Shown piece by piece: positions 1-8,565 of a DNA stretch of 64,000 nucleotides (its first letter is position 1; each line of letters opens with the position of its first letter). Source of the DNA: Sphingomonas sp. PP-F2F-A104-K0414 (lineage in GTDB: Bacteria > Pseudomonadota > Alphaproteobacteria > Sphingomonadales > Sphingomonadaceae); the NCBI RefSeq assembly GCF_004340945.1, contig NZ_SLYD01000012.1, positions 1 through 64,000 on the forward strand. Direction: 5' to 3'. Both the position numbers and the translations under genes were made by a program. The notes beneath the pieces are model-generated. The model was not told the DNA's origin, made no database searches, and worked only from the letters and a program-made list of their open reading frames with translations.

Positions 1-582
1 ATGTCCCGCGTCATGACCGCGCTCACCGATCCCCGCCGTATCATCGGCAACATCGTCCGCATCGGCACGATCGAGTCCGTCGATCTTGCCGATGCGACGT
101 GCCGCGTGCGTGTGGGCGAGATCGTCACCGGCGACGTATGCTGGATCGTCCAGCGCGCCGGTAACACCCGGATCTGGTCGCCGCCAACGGTCGGCGAGCA
201 ATGCCTCCTGATCTGCCCCGAGGGGGACACCGATGGCGGCGTCGCGATTCTCGGACTGTTCTCCGACGCGATGCCCGCGCCATCGAGCGACGACATCGAC
301 CTGATCCGCTTCGGCGACGGCGCGATCGTATCCTATGACGCGACCGCCCACCTGCTCGTCGCGCAGCTCCCCGCCGGTGGAAAGGTGCAGATCGATGCGC
401 CGGGCGGCGTAACGATCACCGGGCCTGTCTCGATCATCGGTGCCGTCTCGATTACCGGCAACGTCGACGTCACCGGCAAGGCCACCGCGAGCGACGACGT
501 GATCGGCGGGGGCAAGAGCCTCAAGGGTCATAAGCACCTCGGCGTCCAGACGGGCGGCGGTGTGTCGGGTACGCCGCAATGA
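1..582 (+). CDS. V: Baseplate assembly/spike protein gpV
   Basis: This 193-residue protein matches the P2 gpV central spike, which tips the tail tube and pierces the outer membrane. The N-terminal ~95 residues look like the OB-fold domain. They are followed by short repeating beta strands rich in T, V, I and G (about 125-165), typical of the spike beta-helix. The C-terminus carries His177-Lys-His179 followed by a Gly-rich tail; this HxH pair is the iron-binding apex motif of gpV spikes. An ATG falls at base 1, so a slightly earlier start outside the window cannot be excluded. The stop overlaps the next ATG (ATGA). Confidence 0.92.
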   Translation: MSRVMTALTDPRRIIGNIVRIGTIESVDLADATCRVRVGEIVTGDVCWIVQRAGNTRIWSPPTVGEQCLLICPEGDTDGGVAILGLFSDAMPAPSSDDIDLIRFGDGAIVSYDATAHLLVAQLPAGGKVQIDAPGGVTITGPVSIIGAVSITGNVDVTGKATASDDVIGGGKSLKGHKHLGVQTGGGVSGTPQ

Positions 583-746
583 CGGAAGCTCTGATCATTG
601 CAGCCGCGATCATCATCGCCGCCTGCATCATTGCGGACAGCGCCTCTCCCGTTTCGCGCGGTGGCTACCGGCCGCTAACGAGGCCGTTGGCACCGCCCCC
701 TCGATCCAATTCCGAAGCAACACGTCCGTCGAGACCGACGCGATGA
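579..746 (+). CDS. Small phage protein with lipobox-like N-terminus
   Basis: A 55-residue ORF is joined to its neighbours by ATGA overlaps at both ends (start inside the V stop, stop over the W start), which argues that it is translated. Residues 5-19 are hydrophobic and contain I-A-A-C, a plausible lipobox at Cys16. The rest is short and rich in Pro, Arg and Ser. Small proline-rich lipoproteins occur among phage outer spanins (Rz1), but no Rz-like partner overlaps it here, so that role is only a suggestion. No family was recognised. The lack of N-terminal positive charge weakens the lipoprotein reading. Confidence 0.55.
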   Translation: MTEALIIAAAIIIAACIIADSASPVSRGGYRPLTRPLAPPPRSNSEATRPSRPTR

Positions 747-1111
747 ACGGCATGAGCGCAACAACCGGCACGCCGCTCGACGGCGTCGCGCACATCCGTC
801 AGTCGATCGGCGACATCCTTTCGACGCCGATCGGCACGCGTGTCGCCCGGCGCGATTACGGATCGCTACTACCCGAGCTGGTCGACCAGCCGATGAACGC
901 GCTCGGCCGCATGCGTCTGATGGCGGCAACCGCACTGGCGATCCAGCGCTGGGAACCGCGCGTCAAACTGTCAGCCGTCGCGATTCAGCAGACCGGCCCC
1001 GCCGCCTTCTCCGCGGTCCTCGACTGCCAGCGCACCGACGTCACCGGTTCGAACGCCCGCGCCCGTCTCACCATCCCGCTGCCGAGCAGCAGCACCACCG
1101 TTTACGCCTGA
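743..1111 (+). CDS. W: Baseplate wedge protein gpW (GPW/gp25 family)
   Basis: The 122-residue product has the compact layout of the GPW/gp25 family: a G-T-P-L-D-G start region, an I-R-Q-S-I-x-D-I-L helix, then T-P-I-G-T-R-V-x-R-R-D-Y-G. This is the conserved core of the lysozyme-like baseplate wedge protein of P2 and T4. It builds the baseplate with V and J. The start at 743 is coupled to the upstream small ORF by ATGA; a second in-frame ATG lies at 752. The sheath gene follows only 10 bp after the stop, although in P2 genes J, I, H and G would lie here. Confidence 0.93.
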   Translation: MNGMSATTGTPLDGVAHIRQSIGDILSTPIGTRVARRDYGSLLPELVDQPMNALGRMRLMAATALAIQRWEPRVKLSAVAIQQTGPAAFSAVLDCQRTDVTGSNARARLTIPLPSSSTTVYA

Positions 1112-1121
1112 AGGAACCACC

Positions 1122-2291
1122 ATGCACGGCATCACCATCACCGAACTGACCGAGGGCGCACGTTCGCTCGTCCTGACCGCAACCGCGGTCATCGGTCTGG
1201 TTGCGACCGCGACCGCGCCCGCCGGTGCGGCGACGGATGCACTCGACGCGGCGTTCCCGCTGAACCGCCCCGTCCTCGTCGTCGACCTCGAGGCGGCGAT
1301 CGGCGTCGCCGGCACGACCGGCACGCTGGCATCGACGCTCCGCGCCATTGCCGATCAGGCGAAGGCTCCGGTCGTCGTCGTCCGCGTCGCGGCTGGCGCA
1401 GACGCCGCGACGACCAGCGCGAACGTCATCGGCACCACCGTGAACGGTGTGAAGACCGGCATGCAGGCGCTGCTGTCGGCTGAATCGCAGCTTGGCATGA
1501 AACCGCGGATCCTTGGCGCGCCGGGTCTCGACACGCAGGCGGTCACCACCGCGCTGGTCGTCATCGCGCAGAAACTGCGCGGGTTCGTCTACGCTGCGGC
1601 GATCGGCGCGGACATTACCGCTGCGATCACGTACCGGGCCAACTTCGGCGCACGCGAGCTGATGCTGATCCATCCCGACTTCATCGCCTTCGATACGCGC
1701 GTCGCCGCCAACGCGACCAGCTACGCCGTAGCGCGTGCGCTCGGCCTGCGCGCCCGCATCGATCAGGAGCAGGGCTTTCACAAGTCGCTGTCCAACGTGA
1801 CGGTCGAGGGCGTCGTCGGTCTTACCAAGGACATCCAGTTCGACGTTCAGGATCCGAACAGCGACGCCGCGCGCCTCAACGACAAGCAGGTCACTGCGCT
1901 GATCCGTGCCGGCGGTGGCTTCCGTTTCTGGGGCAACCGGACTTGCGTTGAGGCGACGTCGTCCTTCAGCTTCGAGACCGCCACCCGGACCGCGCAGGTC
2001 CTGCTCGACACGATCGGCGCTGGCATGATGTGGGCGATCGACAAGCCACTGCGGCCGAGCCTCGCCAAGGACATCGTTGAAACGATCAACATCTCGATCG
2101 CCGGCATGGTGACCGCCGGGCAGCTCATTGGCGGCAAGGCATGGTTCGTCGCCGACAAGAACCCGGCGTCCAGCCTCGCCCAGGGCAAACTGTCGATCGA
2201 CTATAATTTCACGCCGGTCCCGCCGCTCGAAAACCTGCTGCTCACCCAGCGGATCACCGACACGTATCTCGCCGACTTCAGCGTCGCCTGA
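1122..2291 (+). CDS. FI: Contractile tail sheath protein gpFI
   Basis: A 389-residue protein of normal length for P2 FI-type sheaths, which assemble around the tail tube and contract at infection. It contains the family's recognisable stretches: a cofactor-fold-like V-V-V-V-R-V strand, the F-W-G-N-R-T-C motif near residue 270, and a C-terminal region ending in Y-L-A-D-F. A GAAGGA ribosome-binding site lies just before the ATG. It forms the usual structural pair with the tube gene downstream. Confidence 0.96.
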   Translation: MHGITITELTEGARSLVLTATAVIGLVATATAPAGAATDALDAAFPLNRPVLVVDLEAAIGVAGTTGTLASTLRAIADQAKAPVVVVRVAAGADAATTSANVIGTTVNGVKTGMQALLSAESQLGMKPRILGAPGLDTQAVTTALVVIAQKLRGFVYAAAIGADITAAITYRANFGARELMLIHPDFIAFDTRVAANATSYAVARALGLRARIDQEQGFHKSLSNVTVEGVVGLTKDIQFDVQDPNSDAARLNDKQVTALIRAGGGFRFWGNRTCVEATSSFSFETATRTAQVLLDTIGAGMMWAIDKPLRPSLAKDIVETINISIAGMVTAGQLIGGKAWFVADKNPASSLAQGKLSIDYNFTPVPPLENLLLTQRITDTYLADFSVA

Positions 2292-2329
2292 TCGCCCCCG
2301 CTTTCCAGATCCGAACTTAGGAGCCGACC

Positions 2330-2836
2330 ATGGCACTACCCCGCAAACTGAAGAACATGAACCTGTTCAACGAAGGCCGGAGCTATCTGGCCGAGGTTCC
2401 CTCGGTCACGCTGCCCAAGCTTGCCCGCAAGCTCGAGGAGTATCGCGGCGGTGGCATGGACGGCACCGTCAAGATCGACATGGGCGCGGAACCGTTGGAG
2501 ATGGAGTTCACCGCCGGCGGTCCGCTGCGCGACGTGCTGCTGCAGACCACCGCCTCGGCGATCGGCGGGATCTTCCTGCGCTTCGCCGGTCAGTATCAGA
2601 ACGATTCGGCCGGCACGTCCGACGCCGTCGAGGTGACCGTGCGCGGTCGTCACGAAGAGATCGACATGGGCGAGCAGAAGGTCGGCGAGGGCGGCGAGTT
2701 CAAGGTCAAGATGGCGCTCGTCTACTACCGCCTCGAGTGGAACGGCGAGGTGCTGATCGAGATCGACGTCCTCAACATGATCCACATGGTCGGGGGCGTC
2801 GATCGTCTCGCGGACATGCGCGACATCATCCTGTGA
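2330..2836 (+). CDS. FII: Major tail tube protein gpFII
   Basis: The 168-residue product matches P2 FII, which polymerises into the inner tail tube. It begins with L-P-R-K-L-K-N-M-N-L-F and continues with a beta-rich body and an I-D-V-L-N-M-I motif near the C-terminus, all typical of this family. An AGGAG Shine-Dalgarno sequence lies 7-8 bp before the ATG. It follows the sheath gene with 38 bp between them, as in P2. Confidence 0.96.
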   Translation: MALPRKLKNMNLFNEGRSYLAEVPSVTLPKLARKLEEYRGGGMDGTVKIDMGAEPLEMEFTAGGPLRDVLLQTTASAIGGIFLRFAGQYQNDSAGTSDAVEVTVRGRHEEIDMGEQKVGEGGEFKVKMALVYYRLEWNGEVLIEIDVLNMIHMVGGVDRLADMRDIIL

Positions 2837-2897
2837 GGAAGCCCCGGCGCCAGCGCCGGCTTCATGACCATCCCCGCCTCAATCCACGGAATTTCGC

Positions 2898-3203
2898 ATG
2901 ACCGACACCAAGACCGAACTCGCCACCGTCAATCTCGACTTCCCGTTCACCCGCGGCGATCAGACGATCGACAGCGTGAAGGTCCGCCGCCCGCGCTCGG
3001 GCGAGCTGCGCGGCCTCAACATCGCCGATCTGGTGCAGATGAACGTCGCTGCGACTGCAAAGCTGCTGCCGCGCATCACCGTGCCGCCCCTGACCGAAAC
3101 GGAGATCAACAATCTCGATCCCGCCGACCTGACGCAGTTCGGCATGGAAATTCAGGATTTTTTGTTGCCGAAAGCAGCGAAGGAACAGGGCTCCCCGGAC
3201 TGA
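2898..3203 (+). CDS. E: Tail assembly chaperone gpE
   Basis: This 101-residue protein lies between the tube and tape-measure genes, the position of P2 gene E, and has the family's L-x-F-P-F-x-x-G and R-x-R-S-G-E-L-R-G-L motifs. Such proteins are chaperones for the tape measure and are not part of the finished tail. A T TTT TTG slippery heptamer at 3158-3164 in its reading frame lets some ribosomes shift -1 into E' (see the separate entry). The unshifted product ends at 3203. Confidence 0.92.
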   Translation: MTDTKTELATVNLDFPFTRGDQTIDSVKVRRPRSGELRGLNIADLVQMNVAATAKLLPRITVPPLTETEINNLDPADLTQFGMEIQDFLLPKAAKEQGSPD

Positions 3204-3331
3204 TCGACGACGCGATGGCGGATCTCGCGATCGTCTTCCATTGGCCCCCCGCCGCCATGGACGAGATGACGATCGCCGACCTGATGCGCTGGCGCGTGCG
3301 TGCGGCCGAGCGGCACAACCCGGAAAGCTGA
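2898..3331 (+). CDS. E-E' fusion made by programmed -1 frameshift
   Basis: Reading E through codon 89 (the TTG at 3162-3164), slipping back one base, and continuing in the -1 frame gives a 144-residue fusion ending at 3331. The added C-terminus contains M-A-D-L-A-I-V-F-H-W-P-P, the hallmark of the P2 GpE' family. P2 uses the same TTTTTTG heptamer to make its E+E' product (established knowledge). The shift itself is inferred from the motif, the frame relation and the conserved E' domain. Confidence 0.85.
3158..3164 (+). promoter_or_regulatory. -1 ribosomal frameshift slippery site
   Basis: In the E frame the bases read T TTT TTG, an X XXY YYZ heptamer identical to the one described for phage P2 E/E'. 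The upstream frame is E and the downstream -1 frame encodes the conserved E' domain. Confidence 0.85.
3215..3331 (+). CDS. gpE' domain (P2 GpE family)
   Basis: The segment encodes 38 residues from an internal ATG: a D-L-A-I-V-F-H-W-P-P start, then M-D-E-M-T-I-A-D-L-M-R-W-R. This is the complete short GpE family domain. Gene callers often annotate it as a separate gene, but in P2-type phages it is normally made only as the C-terminus of the E-E' fusion. No convincing ribosome-binding site precedes its ATG. Confidence 0.7.
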   Translation: MADLAIVFHWPPAAMDEMTIADLMRWRVRAAERHNPES

Positions 3332-3335
3332 CGCC

Positions 3336-5867
3336 ATGGACCGCAACCTCCGGATCCGCATGCTGCTTGAGGCGAGCGACAAGGTCACCAAGCCCTTGCG
3401 CGATATCGTCGGCGGATCTGCGAAGGCGGCAGCGGCGCTGAAGATTACCCGGCAGGGGCTGAAGGATCTGAGCGCGCAGGCGCGTGCCATTGGCGAGTTC
3501 AAGCTCGGGCAGGTCAAAGGCGGCGAGATGTTCGCGCAGATCGACGATGCCCGCCGCCATATCCGGGGCTTGCGCGACGAGATCGCGCGGACCGAGACGC
3601 CAACCAAGCGCATGACGAACGCGCTCGCCGCGGCCGAGGCAAAGGAGCGCAAGCTCGTCGGCGCCAGTGAGGAACACAGCGCTCAACTCGTAAAGATGCG
3701 GGGCGCGCTGACGTCGGCCGGTGTCGATGTGCAGAATCTCGGCGCGCACGAGCAGCGTCTGCGCGACAACATCGCTGCAACGACCGCGACGATGGGTCGG
3801 CAGCGCGCTGAGTTCGACCGCCTCGACGAGCGCCAGACCCGCTTTGCGAAGGCGCGCGCCGGGTTCGCTCGAACGCAGAACATGGCGACCGGCATCGCCG
3901 CGGGCGGGGCGGCTGGCATTGCCACTGGTCGGACGCTCGCACGTCCGATCCTCGGTGCGGTCGAGGACGCGCAGGCATACCAGTCGGTCATGACCGATAT
4001 CGCTCAGAAGGCTGATCTCGGCCGCGATCGGGCTGACAGGATGGGGCGCAACCTGCTCGCGGCTGCGCGCGCCGCGAACCAGATGCCGGACGAACTGCAA
4101 AAGGGCGTCGACACGCTGGCGGGTTTCGGCCTCGATCCGACCAAGGCGGTCGCAATGATGAAGCCGATCGGGCGCGCGGCAACTGCGTACAAGGCCGAGA
4201 TCGCCGATCTGTCCGCCGCGGCGTTTGCCGCCAACGACAATCTGAAGGTGCCGATCGAGCAGACCGGGCGCGTGATCGACATCATGGCGCAGGCGGGCAA
4301 AAGCGGAGCGTTCGAGATCAAGGATATGGCGGGTGCGTTCCCGGCGCTGACCGCCGGTTATCAGGCGCTCGGCCAGACCGGTACCGGGGCGGTCGCAGAT
4401 CTCGCCGCAGCGCTGCAGATCGCGCGGAAAGGCGCGGGCGATTCGTCAACCGCGGCATCGAACGTCGCCAACATCATCCAGAAGATCGCCTCTCCAGCCA
4501 CGATCAAAGCCTTTTCCAAGTTCGGCATCGATCTGCCGAACGCGCTGAAGAAGGCGTATGCGGAGGGCAAGACGCCGCTCGAGGCGATTGCCGAGCTGAC
4601 GAAAAAGGCGACGGGCGGCGACCTCGGCAAGATCGGTTTCCTGTTCGAAGACGCCCAGGTGCAACAGGGCCTGCGTCCGCTGATCCAGAACATGGAGGAA
4701 TACCGCCGGATCCGCGCAACTGCGGCGGGCGCGAAAGGCACGACCGATACCGACTTCGCCGAGCGGATGAAGGACTCGGCCGAGCAGACCAAGCGGCTGC
4801 GGATCAATGCGAAGGTGCTGTCGGTGTCGCTCGGGTCGATGCTGCTGCCGGCGGTCAATGCGATCACGCAACGCGCCTCGGTTCTTGCTAGCGGCCTAGC
4901 GCGATGGACCGAGCGTCATCCGGTTCTGGCGAAGGCGATCGCGATCACAGCCGCTGCGCTTGCCGTCATGTTCATCATTCTCGGGGGCTTTGCGATCGTC
5001 ATCGCCGCGATCATGGGACCAATCGCTATCCTCAATGGCGGGTTGATCGCCATGGGCGTGGCGGGCGGCACTGCTTCTATGGGGCTACTGCCGATCCTCG
5101 GCACCGTACTGGCGATCGTCGCTGTGATCGCGTTGCTCGCGGGTGCGGCATATCTCCTGTACGCGAACTGGGACCCGATCAAAGCTTGGTTTGCTTCCTT
5201 GTGGCAGGGGATGATCGGCGTCGTCACCGGCGTCCTCGGCTGGTTTGGCGCGCTGCCTGCGCGCTTCGGCGAGTTCGGCCGCAACATGATTATGGGAATG
5301 ATCAACGGCATCACCGGGATGCTGGGGGCGCTGAAGGCGACGATCGTCGGCGCGGCATCGTCGGCCGCGAACTGGTTCAAGCAGAAACTGGGGATCCGCT
5401 CGCCGTCGCGCGTGTTCGCCGGCTTCGGCGGGTTCATGATGCAGGGTCTCAGCAACGGCATCGCGGGCGGTGCACGCGAACCGGTACGTCGGATCGACCG
5501 ATTGTCGCGCAACCTGACCGGGGCCATGTCCGCCGCCTCGCTACGTCCGCCCAGTATGATGACCGATGAAGATGCTCCGGTACGCCGGGTCGATCGTCTG
5601 TCGCGCCGTCTCACCGCTGCGCTTGCGATCGGCTCCGCGCTGCCCGCGCTGACCCCCGCGACTGCTACCACGCCCGCCGGATCCGCAGCCTATGGTCGCG
5701 CGCCCCCCCCGCCAGCGCCGATCACGATCAACGTCTACGGCGCGCCGGGGCAAAGCGAGCAGGCGCTCGCTGCGGCCGTCGAGCGCGCTCTCGAGCGCGC
5801 GCAAAGCCGCCAGCGTGCCGTGTCGCGATCGTCCTTCTCCGACACTCCCGATGGAGCCGACCAGTGA
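3336..5867 (+). CDS. T: Tail tape measure protein gpT
   Basis: This 843-residue protein sets tail length and is threaded through the tube. It has a coiled N-terminal part (about residues 1-190), a tape-measure core around 200-510, and hydrophobic membrane-spanning segments at about 527-611. The C-terminus is rich in Ala, Pro and Arg and contains an I-R-S-P-S-R-V-F motif common in tape measures. The ATG at 3336 is preferred over an in-frame start at 3300 because GGAAAG lies 9-14 bp upstream and it avoids overlap with E'. It ends in a GTGA overlap with gene U. Confidence 0.95.
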   Translation: MDRNLRIRMLLEASDKVTKPLRDIVGGSAKAAAALKITRQGLKDLSAQARAIGEFKLGQVKGGEMFAQIDDARRHIRGLRDEIARTETPTKRMTNALAAAEAKERKLVGASEEHSAQLVKMRGALTSAGVDVQNLGAHEQRLRDNIAATTATMGRQRAEFDRLDERQTRFAKARAGFARTQNMATGIAAGGAAGIATGRTLARPILGAVEDAQAYQSVMTDIAQKADLGRDRADRMGRNLLAAARAANQMPDELQKGVDTLAGFGLDPTKAVAMMKPIGRAATAYKAEIADLSAAAFAANDNLKVPIEQTGRVIDIMAQAGKSGAFEIKDMAGAFPALTAGYQALGQTGTGAVADLAAALQIARKGAGDSSTAASNVANIIQKIASPATIKAFSKFGIDLPNALKKAYAEGKTPLEAIAELTKKATGGDLGKIGFLFEDAQVQQGLRPLIQNMEEYRRIRATAAGAKGTTDTDFAERMKDSAEQTKRLRINAKVLSVSLGSMLLPAVNAITQRASVLASGLARWTERHPVLAKAIAITAAALAVMFIILGGFAIVIAAIMGPIAILNGGLIAMGVAGGTASMGLLPILGTVLAIVAVIALLAGAAYLLYANWDPIKAWFASLWQGMIGVVTGVLGWFGALPARFGEFGRNMIMGMINGITGMLGALKATIVGAASSAANWFKQKLGIRSPSRVFAGFGGFMMQGLSNGIAGGAREPVRRIDRLSRNLTGAMSAASLRPPSMMTDEDAPVRRVDRLSRRLTAALAIGSALPALTPATATTPAGSAAYGRAPPPPAPITINVYGAPGQSEQALAAAVERALERAQSRQRAVSRSSFSDTPDGADQ

Positions 5868-6262
5868 ACATGATGGCCCTTGGCATGTTCGTATTCTCAC
5901 TGCCGACGCTGGCCTATCAGGAGATGCAGCGCAAAAGCGCCTGGCGGCATGCGCGCAGCGGCCGGATCGGCGCGATCGACGCGACGCAGTTCGTCGGCCG
6001 CGAGAACGATACGATCAGCTTGTCGGGAACCGCCTTTGCCGAGCTGATGGCAGGACGCACATCGCTCGACGATCTACGCGACATGGCGGCGAAGGGCGAA
6101 GCGTGGTCGCTGATCGATGGCACCGGGCGGGTTTACGGTGCCTTCGTCATCACCGGCATCGACGAGGGTATGAAAGAGATCTTCGCGGACGGCACGCCGC
6201 GCAAGATCGATTTCACCGTCGAGCTACTCGAGATCGCCGATAGCGCGACGGGTGCGGCATGA
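5864..6262 (+). CDS. U: Tail protein gpU
   Basis: The 132-residue product resembles P2 gpU: M-x-L-G-x-F-V-F near the start and a Y-Q-E-M-Q-R segment, then a domain ending in F-T-V-E-L. gpU caps or terminates the tail in P2-like phages. The start is a GTG overlapping the T stop (GTGA); the ATG at 5870 is an alternative. The stop overlaps the start of D, so T, U and D look translationally coupled. Confidence 0.92.
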   Translation: MNMMALGMFVFSLPTLAYQEMQRKSAWRHARSGRIGAIDATQFVGRENDTISLSGTAFAELMAGRTSLDDLRDMAAKGEAWSLIDGTGRVYGAFVITGIDEGMKEIFADGTPRKIDFTVELLEIADSATGAA

Positions 6263-7269
6263 CCGCGGTCAACAACGTCCCGGACTTCAAGGTAACACTC
6301 GACGGCGCCGACCTCACCGATCGCATTCGTCCGCGCCTGATCTCGCTGCGCCTTAGCGAGAAACGGGGCGGCGATGCCGACCAGCTCGAGATCACCGTCG
6401 ACGATTCGGACGGCAAGCTCGCGGTGCCGCGTGCCGGCGCAACGCTGACGGTACAGCTTGGCTGGTCGGCCGGTGCCGGCGTGACGGTCGGTCTGGTCGA
6501 CAAGGGCAAATTCACCGTCGACGAGATCGAGCATAGCGGCCCGCCCGACCAGATCACGATTCGGGCTCGAGCGGCCGACTTCACCAGCGCCATCGCCACC
6601 CGGCGCGAGAAGAGCTGGCACGACACGACCCTCGGCGCGATCGTCAGGGAAATCGCCGGGCGCAACAAGCTGACGCCCCGCTGCGCGCCTGCACTGGCGT
6701 CGATTGCGGTCAAGGCGATGGCACAGACCCGGGAAAGCGATATCGCGCTCCTGCGCCGTCTGGGGCGGGAGAACGACGCTGTCGCGACGGTCAAGGCGGG
6801 CGCGTTGATCCTCGCACCCACCGGCGCTGCCACGACCGCGACCGGCACGGCGATTTCAGGGATCACGATCCGCCGCGCCGACGGCGATCGGCACAGCTTC
6901 CGCCTCAAGAAGCGCGACGAGGCCGGTAGCGTGTCGGCCGACTGGCATGACCGTAAGGGGGCGAAGAAGAAGACCGTCACGGTTGGCACCGGCACCGGCG
7001 AGACGAAACGCCTGTCCCGCGTCTACTCGTCCGAGGATGCCGCCCGCCGCGCCGCAGCTGCCGAGCAGGGCCGCGCCGCGCGCGAGCCGCGCATATTGGA
7101 CCTCGGGCTCGCCCTCGGCCGGTTGGAGATCTACCCTGACCGACCGGTGACGGTTGCCGGGTTCAAGGGCGAGATCGATGCAGTGAAGTGGCTCATTTCT
7201 GATGTTTCGCATGAGCTAATCGCCGATCGCGGCTTCACAACAGCCTTAACATTGGAAAGCGCAAGTTAG
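6259..7269 (+). CDS. D: Baseplate hub / late control protein gpD
   Basis: A 336-residue protein of the P2 gpD (gp27-like hub) family, which joins the tail tube to the gpV spike. Typical stretches are a D-F-K-V-x-L-D-G start, an L-x-D-R-I-R-P-R-L beta motif and a W-H-D-T-T-L-G-A-I-V segment near residue 120. It is the last gene of the rightward tail operon. Its stop overlaps the stop of the minus-strand lipoprotein gene by four bases, so the late transcript meets an opposing transcript here. Confidence 0.93.
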   Translation: MTAVNNVPDFKVTLDGADLTDRIRPRLISLRLSEKRGGDADQLEITVDDSDGKLAVPRAGATLTVQLGWSAGAGVTVGLVDKGKFTVDEIEHSGPPDQITIRARAADFTSAIATRREKSWHDTTLGAIVREIAGRNKLTPRCAPALASIAVKAMAQTRESDIALLRRLGRENDAVATVKAGALILAPTGAATTATGTAISGITIRRADGDRHSFRLKKRDEAGSVSADWHDRKGAKKKTVTVGTGTGETKRLSRVYSSEDAARRAAAAEQGRAAREPRILDLGLALGRLEIYPDRPVTVAGFKGEIDAVKWLISDVSHELIADRGFTTALTLESAS

Positions 7270-7754
7270 CTGCCGACTGCCTCGCAAAATGCAGATGAAT
7301 GTCTCGCCTTGCAGTATGGTCCAACAACGTCATCGTTGTTTGGCAACCAAGTTCCGACGTCGCGCGCAGAGTCGAGTACCGTGTTTCCATCAACGCCCAT
7401 GTTTGCGAGTTGCCGTAACTCCTGCGCCGGAAATGTATAATGGGCGATTTTACGACCGACCGATGCGTCGCCTCCGGTGCCACCAAGTACGACGAAATTT
7501 ATTGTGTCAAGCTTCCCAGAAACCATCGATTTTCCGCTAATCAATGCTTTGCCGATCGACAGGGTTTGGTTGCCAGCCTTTTCCAATATTGCGGGGCTAC
7601 GAGCGTCACCGAAATCTAGCTCAAGATTTAATACGGGTTCATAATAACCCGCCTGCTTAACTGTCACAGCCGGCGCTTGAACAGGCGGAGTCGTAGTCTG
7701 CTGACATCCAGCTGCAGCACACAAAACTAAAAGATATCTAGCTCGAAACATCAA
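7266..7754 (-). CDS. Predicted lipoprotein, probable moron
   Basis: The 162-residue product starts with a short signal peptide and the lipobox A-A-G-C at Cys17, so it should be a lipoprotein of the cell envelope. The mature part is soluble and carries two late Cys residues. No family was recognised. It is transcribed against the tail operon, right behind the repressor gene, and is visibly richer in A and T than its neighbours. That position and composition are typical of lysogenic-conversion genes expressed from the prophage. Confidence 0.7.
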   Translation of the reverse strand: MMFRARYLLVLCAAAGCQQTTTPPVQAPAVTVKQAGYYEPVLNLELDFGDARSPAILEKAGNQTLSIGKALISGKSMVSGKLDTINFVVLGGTGGDASVGRKIAHYTFPAQELRQLANMGVDGNTVLDSARDVGTWLPNNDDVVGPYCKARHSSAFCEAVGS

Positions 7755-7762
7755 CTATCATC

Positions 7763-8479
7763 CTAGTATCCCATCGCCTCATCCCACGGCATTATCCTGT
7801 GTACGGCAGCGACCTGCTCCGTCGGGACAGCAAATTCTATCAGAGGATTAAACTGCCTCAGGACAACAGCACCGGGGCGGCGCCTGACTAGCTGTTTGAT
7901 CAGCACGTGCCGGATCTCCTCACCGTCAAACGTAGGACCGCGCAGCTGCACCACGACATCTTCGCCGATGCCTGGGGAACGACGCGGATCTACGAGCAAC
8001 CGACGGCCGGGGTCGTGTCGGGGTTCCATAGAATGGCCGGATACCTCAACAACGTAGAGATCCGGACGGCCCGTAACCCCGATCGGTCGTGCCATATAAT
8101 CGAGGGGGGCTGACATGTGGACTTCCGTCTGTTCGACCAGCACGATTAGACCACCGTCGTCACCAAATTCTAAATTCGCGCCGAGGGCGGTGCCGTAGAT
8201 GGGCAGCGTCTTAGGCAGGCGGTGTAGTGCTTCAGGCTTGATCGTATCGGCGGGGAATGTGCGTTCAATTCCCTGCTCGCGGCCTAGCAACCACTCGGTC
8301 GTCGTACCCAGCTCCGCAGCGATCGCATCAAGGCGGGCTGCATTCGGCATGTTGCCCCGCTTGATGTTACGAATCACGTCGGCGTTTCCAATCGCCAACG
8401 AGATTTCGCGGGCAGTTACGTTGCGCTCAAGAAGCTTCGCTTCGATACGCTCCATCAGGATTGCGGGCACGGCACTCAT
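7763..8479 (-). CDS. CI-like repressor (HTH plus S24 peptidase)
   Basis: From the ATG at 8479 the protein is 238 residues. The N-terminal third is a helix-turn-helix domain. The C-terminal half is a LexA/CI-type S24 domain with G-H-S-M-E-P (catalytic Ser) and I-K-Q-L-V (catalytic Lys), so it is likely to cleave itself when RecA is activated. It should keep the prophage silent by binding operators in the divergent region toward 8566. The frame stays open to 8572, but the ATG at 8479 places the HTH at the normal distance from the start. Confidence 0.88.
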   Translation of the reverse strand: MSAVPAILMERIEAKLLERNVTAREISLAIGNADVIRNIKRGNMPNAARLDAIAAELGTTTEWLLGREQGIERTFPADTIKPEALHRLPKTLPIYGTALGANLEFGDDGGLIVLVEQTEVHMSAPLDYMARPIGVTGRPDLYVVEVSGHSMEPRHDPGRRLLVDPRRSPGIGEDVVVQLRGPTFDGEEIRHVLIKQLVRRRPGAVVLRQFNPLIEFAVPTEQVAAVHRIMPWDEAMGY

Positions 8480-8516
8480 GCCGCGCATATGCCCCAGGCA
8501 GAAAACCCGCGCGAGA

Positions 8517-8553
8517 GGCGAATTCCCCGTTGACCAGTGCGGCGTATTCGCCG
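8517..8553. promoter_or_regulatory. Candidate operators of the CI/Cro switch
   Basis: The divergent gap between the repressor and the Cro-like gene holds a perfect inverted repeat CGGCG-TATT-CGCCG (8540-8553). A weaker copy of the same half-site, GGCGAATTCCCC, lies at 8517-8528. Their centres are about 24 bp apart, on one face of the helix. A TTGACC -35-like box (8530-8535) lies between them. Repressor binding is inferred from position only. Confidence 0.5.
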
Positions 8554-8565
8554 TACATGATCTGC

